Source: Streptomyces sp. NBC_00287 (lineage in GTDB: Bacteria; Actinomycetota; Actinomycetes; Streptomycetales; Streptomycetaceae). From it: a DNA stretch of 64,000 bases. The notes beneath the pieces were generated by a model. It had not been told where the DNA came from, did not search any database, and saw only the letters and a list, made by a program, of their open reading frames with translations. Where the stretch lies: positions 1,240,001 to 1,304,000 of the forward strand of contig NZ_CP108053.1 of NCBI RefSeq assembly GCF_036173105.1, in the 5' to 3' direction. The position numbers and the translations under genes were made by a program. Shown here piece after piece: positions 7,366-14,365 of the stretch (position 1 is the first letter of the stretch; each line of letters begins with the position of its first letter).

Positions 7366-9879
7366 GTGACCCTCATCGATCAGCTGCCGCCGACCGCCGA
7401 CCCCGACGCCCTCTACGAAGCCTTCGAGTCGTGGGCCGAGGAGCGCGGCCTGACCCTCTATCCCCACCAGGAGGAGGCGCTGATCGAGGTGGTCTCCGGC
7501 GCGAACGTGATCGTGTCGACGCCCACCGGCTCCGGCAAGAGCATGATCGCGGCGGGAGCCCACTTCGCCGCGCTCGCCCGGGACGAGGTCACCTTCTACA
7601 CGGCTCCGATCAAGGCGCTGGTGTCGGAGAAGTTCTTCGAGCTGTGCAAGATCTTCGGCACCGAGAACGTCGGCATGCTCACCGGCGACGCGTCCGTCAA
7701 CGCCGACGCCCCGGTCATCTGCTGCACCGCGGAGGTCCTCGCCTCGATCGCGCTGCGCGACGGCAAGCACGCCGATGTCGGGCAGGTCGTCATGGACGAG
7801 TTCCACTTCTACGCGGAGGGGGACCGCGGGTGGGCCTGGCAGATCCCGATCCTCGAACTGCCGCAGGCGCAGTTCGTGCTGATGTCGGCCACGCTCGGCG
7901 ACGTCTCGATGTTCGAGGAGGACCTCACCCGGCGCACCGGCCGCCCGACGGCCGTGGTCCGCTCGGCGACCCGTCCCGTGCCGCTGTCCTACGAGTACAA
8001 ACTCACCCCGCTCACCGAGACGCTGACCGAACTGCTGGAGACCAAGCAGGCGCCGGTCTACATCGTGCACTTCACGCAGGCGCAGGCCGTGGAGCGGGCG
8101 CAGGCGCTGATGAGCATCAACATGTGCACGCGCGAGGAGAAGGACCAGATCGCCGAGCTCATCGGCAACTTCCGCTTCACCACCAAGTTCGGCCGCAACC
8201 TCTCCCGTTACGTCCGGCACGGCATCGGTGTCCATCACGCCGGCATGCTGCCCAAGTACCGCCGGCTGGTGGAGAAGCTCGCCCAGGCCGGTCTGCTGAA
8301 GGTCATCTGCGGTACCGACACGCTGGGCGTGGGCGTCAATGTCCCCATCCGCACAGTGCTGTTCACGGCGCTGACGAAGTACGACGGCAGCCGTGTCCGC
8401 ACCCTGCGCGCCCGTGAGTTCCACCAGATCGCGGGCCGGGCCGGTCGTGCGGGCTTCGACACGGCGGGCTTTGTCGTCGCCCAGGCACCCGAGCATGTCA
8501 TCGAGAACGAGAAAGCGCTGGCCAAGGCCGGCGACGATCCGAAGAAGCGCCGCAAGGTCGTCCGCAAGAAGGCGCCCGAGGGCTTCGTCGGGTGGACGGA
8601 CAACACCTTCGAGAAGCTCATCGGCTCCGAGCCGGAGCCGCTCACGTCCCGCTTCCGGGTGACCCACACCATGCTGCTGTCGGTGATCGCCCGGCCGGGC
8701 AACGCCTTCGAGGCGATGCGGCATCTGCTGGAGGACAACCACGAGCCGCGCAAGCAGCAGCTGAGGCACATCCGGCGCGCGATCGCCATCTACCGCTCGC
8801 TGTTGGACGGCGGCATCGTCGAGAAGCTCGACCAGCCGGACGCCGAGGGCCGTATCGTCCGGCTCACCGTCGATCTCCAGCAGGACTTCGCCCTCAACCA
8901 GCCGCTGTCCACCTTCGCGCTGGCAGCGTTCGAGCTGCTGGACCCGGAGTCGCCTTCCTACGCCCTGGACATGGTGTCCGTCGTGGAGTCCACCCTGGAC
9001 GATCCCCGGCAGATCCTCGTCGCCCAGCTGAACAAGGCCAAGGGCGAGGCCGTCGCCGCGATGAAGGCCGACGGCGTGGAGTACGAGGAGCGCATGGAGC
9101 GCCTCCAGGACATCAGCTACCCCAAGCCCCTGGAGGAGCTGCTCTTCCACGCGTACGACACGTACCGCAAGAGCCACCCCTGGGTCGGTGACCATCCGCT
9201 CTCGCCGAAGTCCGTCATCCGCGACATGTACGAACGGGCGATGTCCTTCACGGAGTTGGTGTCCCACTACGAGCTGGCCCGCACCGAGGGCATCGTGCTG
9301 CGCTACCTGGCGAGCGCCTACAAGACCCTCGACCACAACATCCCGGACGATCTGAAGTCCGAGGACCTGCAGGACCTGATCGAGTGGCTGGGCGAGATGG
9401 TCCGCCAGGTCGACTCCAGCCTGCTGGACGAGTGGGAGCAGCTCGCCAATCCGGAGGAGATGACCGCGGAGGAGGCCCAGGAGAAGGCCGACGAGGTCAA
9501 GCCGGTCACCACCAACGCGCGCGCCTTCCGTGTCCTGGTCCGCAACGCGCTGTTCCGCCGGGTCGAGCTCGCCGCCCTCGACCATGTCGAGGAGCTGGGC
9601 GAGATGGACGCCGACGCAGGCTGGGACGCGGACGCCTGGGGCGAGGCCATGGACAAGTACTGGGACGAGTACGACGACCTCGGCACCGGCCCCAATGCCC
9701 GCGGCCCGAAGCTCCTGGTGATCGAGGAGGAGCCGGCGAACCGTCTGTGGCGCGTCCGCCAGATCTTCGACGACCCGAACGGGGACCATGACTGGGGCAT
9801 CAGCGCGGAGATCGACCTCGCCGCCTCCGACGCGGAGGGCCGCGCGGTGGTCCGCGTCACCGACGTAGGCCAGTTGTGA
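7366..9879 (+). CDS. Ski2-like DEAD/DEAH-box helicase with DUF3516
   Basis: This 837-residue superfamily 2 helicase has motif I TPTGSGKSMIAAG (about residue 50), motif II DEFHFYAEGDRGW, motif III LMSATLGD and motif VI QIAGRAGRAGFD. The C-terminal half is the long helical region called DUF3516 in actinobacteria. Such proteins unwind RNA and are related to Ski2/Mtr4. The start is taken as GTG 7366, because VTLIDQLPPTADPDALYEAF is the first segment that looks like protein. The ribosome binding site is weak (AGATGGGTG). The gene is followed 19 bp later by tesB on the same strand. Confidence 0.92.
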   Translation: MTLIDQLPPTADPDALYEAFESWAEERGLTLYPHQEEALIEVVSGANVIVSTPTGSGKSMIAAGAHFAALARDEVTFYTAPIKALVSEKFFELCKIFGTENVGMLTGDASVNADAPVICCTAEVLASIALRDGKHADVGQVVMDEFHFYAEGDRGWAWQIPILELPQAQFVLMSATLGDVSMFEEDLTRRTGRPTAVVRSATRPVPLSYEYKLTPLTETLTELLETKQAPVYIVHFTQAQAVERAQALMSINMCTREEKDQIAELIGNFRFTTKFGRNLSRYVRHGIGVHHAGMLPKYRRLVEKLAQAGLLKVICGTDTLGVGVNVPIRTVLFTALTKYDGSRVRTLRAREFHQIAGRAGRAGFDTAGFVVAQAPEHVIENEKALAKAGDDPKKRRKVVRKKAPEGFVGWTDNTFEKLIGSEPEPLTSRFRVTHTMLLSVIARPGNAFEAMRHLLEDNHEPRKQQLRHIRRAIAIYRSLLDGGIVEKLDQPDAEGRIVRLTVDLQQDFALNQPLSTFALAAFELLDPESPSYALDMVSVVESTLDDPRQILVAQLNKAKGEAVAAMKADGVEYEERMERLQDISYPKPLEELLFHAYDTYRKSHPWVGDHPLSPKSVIRDMYERAMSFTELVSHYELARTEGIVLRYLASAYKTLDHNIPDDLKSEDLQDLIEWLGEMVRQVDSSLLDEWEQLANPEEMTAEEAQEKADEVKPVTTNARAFRVLVRNALFRRVELAALDHVEELGEMDADAGWDADAWGEAMDKYWDEYDDLGTGPNARGPKLLVIEEEPANRLWRVRQIFDDPNGDHDWGISAEIDLAASDAEGRAVVRVTDVGQL

Positions 9880-9898
9880 GCACAGGAGAATCCCACCC

Positions 9899-10768
9899 AT
9901 GACGACGAATCCGGCCGAGAGGCTCGTCGACCTGCTCGACCTGGAGCAGATCGAGGTCAACATCTTCCGTGGCCGCAGTCCCCAGGAGTCCCTGCAGCGG
10001 GTCTTCGGCGGGCAGGTGGCGGGCCAGGCGCTGGTCGCCGCCGCGCGCACCACGGACGGCGACCGTCCGGTGCACTCGCTGCACGCGTACTTCCTGCGCC
10101 CGGGCCGGCCGGGCGTTCCGATCGTGTACCAGGTCGAACGGGTGCGGGACGGGCGGTCGTTCACGACCCGCCGGGTCACCGCAGTGCAGCAGGGCCGCAC
10201 GATCTTCAATCTCACCGCCTCCTTTCACAAGCCTGAGCAGGGGAGCTTCGAGCACCAGCTGCCGCCGGCCCGTAAGGTCCCGGACCCGGAGTCGCTGCCG
10301 ACGGTCACCGACGAGATCCGGGAGCATCTGGGCGCACTGCCGGAGCAGTTGGAGCGGATGGCTCGCCGCCAGCCCTTCGACATCCGCTATGTGGACCGGC
10401 TGCGCTGGACGCCCGAGGAGGTCAAGGACGCCGAGCCGCGCAGCGCGGTGTGGATGCGTGCGGTCGGGCCGCTCGGGGACGACCCGGTCGTGCACACCTG
10501 CGCGCTGACCTACGCCAGTGACATGACCCTCCTGGACGCCGTGCGCATCCCGGTCGAACCCCTGTGGGGCCCGCGGAGTTTCGACATCGCGTCGCTGGAC
10601 CACGCGATGTGGTTCCACCGGCCGTTCCGCGCGGACGAGTGGTTCCTGTACGACCAGGAGTCGCCGATCGCCACGGGCGGGCGTGGTCTGGCCCGTGGGC
10701 GGATCTATGACCTCCAGGGACGGCTGCTGGTGTCGGTCGTCCAGGAGGGGCTGTTCAGAGCCCTGTAG
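9899..10768 (+). CDS. tesB: Acyl-CoA thioesterase II (TesB family)
   Basis: This 289-residue protein has a double hot-dog fold pattern: ESLQRVFGGQVAGQALVAA, HSLHAYFLRPG, then RSFTTRRVTAVQQGRTIFNL, and in the second half HTCALTYASDM and FDIASLDHAMWFHRPFR with the closing ASP..RG-type end. It would hydrolyse acyl-CoA to free acid and CoA in the cytoplasm. The ATG at 9899 has an AGGAG (9884-9888) at good distance, and the helicase stop is 19 bp upstream, so the two probably form one transcription unit. It is convergent with the DUF6397 gene. Confidence 0.93.
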   Translation: MTTNPAERLVDLLDLEQIEVNIFRGRSPQESLQRVFGGQVAGQALVAAARTTDGDRPVHSLHAYFLRPGRPGVPIVYQVERVRDGRSFTTRRVTAVQQGRTIFNLTASFHKPEQGSFEHQLPPARKVPDPESLPTVTDEIREHLGALPEQLERMARRQPFDIRYVDRLRWTPEEVKDAEPRSAVWMRAVGPLGDDPVVHTCALTYASDMTLLDAVRIPVEPLWGPRSFDIASLDHAMWFHRPFRADEWFLYDQESPIATGGRGLARGRIYDLQGRLLVSVVQEGLFRAL

Positions 10769-10769
10769 G

Positions 10770-11642
10770 TCAGGCGCTTCTGCGGCGCAGCCAGCCGAGC
10801 AGTCGGTGCGGGGGCCGGGGTTCGTCGGGTACCGGCGCGGGGGTGGCCGGCTTCGCCGTGGGGCGCGGCGCGGGCCGGTGCTCGCGCGCCTCGTCCACCG
10901 CCTGTGCGAGGTCGGCCCGCAGCCAGCCGATCTCGTCCGCGTCGTCCGCCGTCATGATCTGCTCGCACAGGCGCGCGGCCGGTGAGCCCGGTGTTCCGTG
11001 CGCGGGCGGGCCGGGCCGGAAGCGGTTCAGATGGGAGCGCTCGTAGGGGTCGGTGACGATCTCCGCGATCTGGATGGGGTCGAGGAAGGCTGCCACGGCT
11101 CCGGCCTGCTGCCACGGGTCGTCGGTCTGCCGCAGCAGGTATCCCAGATGGCGTCCGCGCCAGTTGCGCGGGCGCAGATCCAGGCCGGCCTCCAGTTGGT
11201 CGCGCAGCCCTTCGGGGGTACGCGCCTTCAGCAGCGGGGTGTTCTCCTCGTCGGCCGCGAACTGCCTCAGTTCCTCGGCCAGATACATCCAGACCACGGC
11301 CCGGTAGCGGTTGAGATAGAAGGTCACGGGCACCACCAGGCCGAGGCGGGCGAGGCGGGTGAACCGGCCGGGTGGCACCTGCATCAGGGTGGCGCCTTCG
11401 GTGGTGCCAACGGTTCGCACCCGCTCCAGCAGCGACTCGGGGAAGCCGTCCGAGGCCCGCACGCGCTCGATCTCGGAGCGGGCGACGCGGCGGGCTCCGC
11501 CTCCTCCTTCGTCGGGCACGGTCCGGATGTGGCCGAGGTGGACGGCGAGGTCGAACTCGCGTCGCTTCAGCCCCAGTTCCCGGGCGGCGCGTCCTGGCGT
11601 GCAGGAGGTGCCGTGCGGTTGTGTGATCGTGTCGCCTGTCAT
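10770..11642 (-). CDS. DUF6397 family protein with N-terminal HTH-like region
   Basis: This 290-residue protein matches the Streptomyces DUF6397 pattern. The N-terminus (CTPGRAARELGLKRREFDL, about residues 12-32) resembles a helix-turn-helix DNA-reading segment, and it is followed by VARSEIERVR and a helical region with RNWRGRHLGYLLRQTDDPW. The C-terminus is Pro/Arg-rich. The ATG at 11642 is preceded by GGGGGAGAG. The function is unknown. It is convergent with tesB, separated by 1 bp. Confidence 0.78.
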   Translation of the reverse strand: MTGDTITQPHGTSCTPGRAARELGLKRREFDLAVHLGHIRTVPDEGGGGARRVARSEIERVRASDGFPESLLERVRTVGTTEGATLMQVPPGRFTRLARLGLVVPVTFYLNRYRAVVWMYLAEELRQFAADEENTPLLKARTPEGLRDQLEAGLDLRPRNWRGRHLGYLLRQTDDPWQQAGAVAAFLDPIQIAEIVTDPYERSHLNRFRPGPPAHGTPGSPAARLCEQIMTADDADEIGWLRADLAQAVDEAREHRPAPRPTAKPATPAPVPDEPRPPHRLLGWLRRRSA

Positions 11643-11768
11643 GGTCGCTCTCCCCCGTGGAGTCGGATGCTCACGCTGTGTGCGTTCGCCGTGACAGAAC
11701 CGTAGCCAATCCGGCCGATCTCGGCGCGAGCCTGTGGATAACTCCACGGGGAAGCGAAAACGCGCAGG

Positions 11769-12182
11769 TCAGAGCTCCGTGGTGGAATCCCGCTCGGGCT
11801 TTCGCGCATCCACCGCGAGGTGCTCGCCGACCCGGTTGACGAGCAGGGTCATCTCGTAGGCGATCTGGCCGATGTCGGCCTCCGCTCCACTGAGGACGCA
11901 CAGGCAGCTGCCGGTTCCGGCGGCCGTCACGAACAGGACGGCGTCGTCGAACTCGACCATCGTCTGGCGCACCCTGCCCGCGCCGAAGTGGTGGCCGGAG
12001 CCCTTGGCGAGGCTGTGCAGCCCGGAGGAGACCGCGGCCAGATGCTCCGCGTCCTCGCGGCGCAGCCCGGTGCTCGCGCCGGTCACCAGCCCGTCGTTGG
12101 ACAGGACCAGCGCGTGCCGCACATGCTCCACACGCTCCGTCAGATCGTCCAGCAGCCAGCCAAGTCCTTGATTCTGCGCCAT
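11769..12182 (-). CDS. Roadblock/LC7 domain protein (CvnB-like), stand-alone
   Basis: This 137-residue roadblock/LC7 protein closely resembles the CvnB at 13928-14365: LGWLLDDLTERVEHVRHALV, LSNDGL, REDAEHLAAVSSGLHSLAKG, VRQTMVEFDD, GQIAYEMTLLVNRVGEHL. Roadblock proteins regulate small Ras-like GTPases. Here no GTPase is next to it, but the conservon GTPase CvnD lies only 0.5 kb away, beyond the convergent PPOX gene. The ATG at 12182 has GGGGAGACAGGAC upstream. It probably arose by duplication of cvnB. Confidence 0.9.
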   Translation of the reverse strand: MAQNQGLGWLLDDLTERVEHVRHALVLSNDGLVTGASTGLRREDAEHLAAVSSGLHSLAKGSGHHFGAGRVRQTMVEFDDAVLFVTAAGTGSCLCVLSGAEADIGQIAYEMTLLVNRVGEHLAVDARKPERDSTTEL

Positions 12183-12279
12183 GTCCTGTCTCCCCGTGAG
12201 ATGTCTCCCCCCTGGCCGAGGGAGGATCTGCTCGCCAGCCTTCCGGACAAGCCGGGCTCCGGGCAAGGAGGATGGGGGC

Positions 12280-12708
12280 ATGGCACAGAAGATGACCGAC
12301 ACGGAATGGCGGGAGTTCGTCTCGCACGGCACCCGTACCGCGAAGCTGTCGACGGTCCGGGCCGACGGAAGTCCGCACGTGGCCCCGATCTGGTTTCTGC
12401 TCGACGGGGACGAGGTGGTGTTCAACACCGGCAGTACCAGCGTGAAGGGGCGCAACCTCGCCCGCGACGGCCGCGTCGCGCTGTGCGTGGACGACGACCG
12501 GCCGCCGTTCGACTTCGTCGTACTGCAGGGCAAGGCCCAGATCTCGCAGGATCCCGAGCAGCTGAGGCACTGGGCCGCGCGCATCGGGGCCCGGTACATG
12601 GGCGAGGAGCGCGCCGAGGAGTTCGGGGCCCGCAACGGCGTTCCGGGTGAACTCCTCGTCCGCGTCGCGATCGAGAAGGTCCTGGCGCACAAGTCCGTCG
12701 CGGACTGA
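12280..12708 (+). CDS. PPOX-class F420-dependent oxidoreductase-like protein
   Basis: This 142-residue split-barrel flavin/deazaflavin-binding protein has EWREFVSHGTRTAKLSTV, RADGSPHVAPIWFLLDGD, VKGRNLARDGRVALCVDD and a C-terminal AIEKVLAHKSVAD, as in the TIGR03618-type F420-dependent family. It is a likely cytoplasmic reductase of unknown substrate. The ATG at 12280 has a strong AAGGAGGA. The gene sits on the + strand between two reverse-strand roadblock/GTPase units and converges on cvnD with a 6-bp gap. Confidence 0.88.
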   Translation: MAQKMTDTEWREFVSHGTRTAKLSTVRADGSPHVAPIWFLLDGDEVVFNTGSTSVKGRNLARDGRVALCVDDDRPPFDFVVLQGKAQISQDPEQLRHWAARIGARYMGEERAEEFGARNGVPGELLVRVAIEKVLAHKSVAD

Positions 12709-12714
12709 GCCCGT

Positions 12715-13320
12715 TCAGCCGACCGAGTCGAGCAGCCGGGCGGTGTGCATCCGCCCGGCGTACTCGACGAGCCGGATGAGCACCTCCTTCCCCGAGTCGC
12801 GGTCCCGGGCGTCGCAGAGCACCACGGGTGTTCCCTTGTCGAGGTCGAGGGCGCGCGAGACGTCGTGGGCGCCGTAGGCGCGGGCGCCCGCGAAGCAGTT
12901 GACGGCCACCACGAACGGGATGTGCCGGTGCTCGAAGTAGTCCACGGCGGGGAAGCAGTCCTCCAGGCGCCGGGTGTCGGCGAGGACGACGGCACCGAGG
13001 GCTCCCTGGGAGAGTTCGTCCCACAGGAACCAGAAGCGGTCCTGGCCGGGCGTGCCGAACAAGTAGAGCGAGAGGCCGGAGCGGATGGTGATGCGTCCGA
13101 AGTCCATGGCCACGGTGGTCGTGACTTTGTGATCCACGCCGTCGGTGTCGTCCACCAACTGACCCGCCTCGCTGAGCAGTTCCTCGGTGCGCAGCGGCCT
13201 GATCTCGCTGACCGCGCCCACCAAGGTCGTCTTGCCCACGCCGAAACCGCCGGCGACCAGGATCTTCAACGCCAGGGCGGCCGTCTCGCCGCCCGGGTCA
13301 GCGGAGTTCTCGGAGACCAT
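12715..13320 (-). CDS. cvnD: Conservon GTPase CvnD
   Basis: This 201-residue Ras-like GTP-binding protein has a P-loop VAGGFGVGKTTLVGA (about residue 22), DFGRI, FGTPGQDRFWFLWDEL (G3-like switch II) and VVAVNCF at the G4 position, where the usual NKxD is replaced. This is typical for the GTPase of conservons. It would act with the CvnA sensor, CvnB roadblock and CvnC DUF742 proteins as a membrane-linked G-protein-like complex. It is separated from cvnC by 171 bp, a wider gap than elsewhere in the operon, so it may have its own promoter. The start is ATG 13320. Confidence 0.94.
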   Translation of the reverse strand: MVSENSADPGGETAALALKILVAGGFGVGKTTLVGAVSEIRPLRTEELLSEAGQLVDDTDGVDHKVTTTVAMDFGRITIRSGLSLYLFGTPGQDRFWFLWDELSQGALGAVVLADTRRLEDCFPAVDYFEHRHIPFVVAVNCFAGARAYGAHDVSRALDLDKGTPVVLCDARDRDSGKEVLIRLVEYAGRMHTARLLDSVG

Positions 13321-13491
13321 CGATCACTTCTCTCGGGAGTGCCGGCAACGGTCGAGGCCGTCGGGTGTGCACCGCGCGCTCACGGAACGTGCGTACGCGG
13401 CTTCAGTGCGTGTGTGCGAAGGCAGCATCATGACAACTCCGGCGCCCTCCCGAAGGATTCGACCGCTTTTTACCTGGTTGTGAACTGTCAT

Positions 13492-13905
13492 CTACAGCGC
13501 CCGCAATCCTTCGATCACTTCGCGCAGAATCCGTTCGTCAGGAAGCTGCGCGGGCGGCACCGGGCGACTGACGGTGACACAGCCCATTTCCAGGAGGTCG
13601 CCGAGGAGCACCCGGACGACGCCCACCGGAAGGTCGGCGCCCGCGGCGAGTTCCGCGACCGACTGCGTCTCCGGCCGGCACAGCTCGATCAGCGCCCGGT
13701 GTTCCGGTCCGAGCGCGGTCTCGTCGTCGGGGCCCGGCGCGCCCGCGTCCAGCGTGACGAGCGCGATCAGGTCGAAGCGGACTCCGGTGGGGCCGGGCTT
13801 GGTGCGCCCGCCCGTCATGGCGTACGGGCGGACGAGGGGCCCGGCCTCGTTGTCGTACCACTGGCTGCCCTGCTCGCGCGGGGCGCCCGTCAGGTCTTCG
13901 TTCAT
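13492..13905 (-). CDS. cvnC: Conservon DUF742 protein CvnC
   Basis: This 137-residue DUF742 protein has VRPYAMTGGRTKP near the N-terminus, a middle EHRALIELCRPETQSVAELA stretch with a winged-helix look, VGVVRVLLGDLLEMGCVTV, and PDERILREVIEGLRAL at the end. The ATG at 13905 is chosen over the upstream in-frame ATG because the family begins near MNEDLTG. It lies 22 bp after cvnB. The role is a partner of the roadblock/GTPase module. Confidence 0.93.
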   Translation of the reverse strand: MNEDLTGAPREQGSQWYDNEAGPLVRPYAMTGGRTKPGPTGVRFDLIALVTLDAGAPGPDDETALGPEHRALIELCRPETQSVAELAAGADLPVGVVRVLLGDLLEMGCVTVSRPVPPAQLPDERILREVIEGLRAL

Positions 13906-13927
13906 CGGTACGGATCGCCTTCTGACC

Positions 13928-14365
13928 TCAGCCTGCGGCGGGCGGCCGCGCACCGATGCGCGGCGCGGTGAAGAGGTGCTCGCCGACACGTTTCACCAGA
14001 CGCGCCATCTCGTACGCCACCAGGCCGATGTCGGCGGTCACGGCGGTGAGGACGGCGAGGCAGGAACCGTCGCCCGCGGCGGCCACGAACAGGAAGCCGT
14101 CGTCCATCTCCACCATGGTCTGGCGCACGCCACCGGCCCCGAAGTGCCGGCCCGCGCCCTTGGCCAGACTGTGGAAGCCGGACGCGACCGCCGCCAGGTG
14201 TTCGGCGTCCTCGCGGCTGAGATCGGTGGACGCGCCCACGGCGAGCCCGTCGTTGGAGAGCACCACCGCATGGCGCACCTCGCTCACGCGCAGCACCAGG
14301 TCGTCCAGCAGCCAGTCGAGTTCGCCGGACCGCTGGGCGGCCCTCATGCCGGGATCCTGGATCAT
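13928..14365 (-). CDS. cvnB: Conservon roadblock/LC7 protein CvnB
   Basis: This 145-residue roadblock/LC7 protein has LDWLLDDLVLRVSEVRHAVV, LSNDGLAVGAS, REDAEHLAAVASGFHSLAKG, VRQTMVEMDDGFLF and GLVAYEMARLVKRVGEHLF. The ATG at 14365 overlaps the cvnA stop (ATGA), so translation is coupled. It is very similar to the stand-alone gene at 11769-12182. The predicted role is a GTPase-regulating scaffold between the sensor and CvnD. Confidence 0.95.
   Translation of the reverse strand: MIQDPGMRAAQRSGELDWLLDDLVLRVSEVRHAVVLSNDGLAVGASTDLSREDAEHLAAVASGFHSLAKGAGRHFGAGGVRQTMVEMDDGFLFVAAAGDGSCLAVLTAVTADIGLVAYEMARLVKRVGEHLFTAPRIGARPPAAG

Noticed and set aside
2266..10215. Reverse-strand open frame of over 2600 codons
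   Set aside because: It runs antisense to the ABC exporter, the helicase and other clear genes, and its peptide is Arg/Pro/Gln-rich. It is an artefact of the G/C third-position bias.
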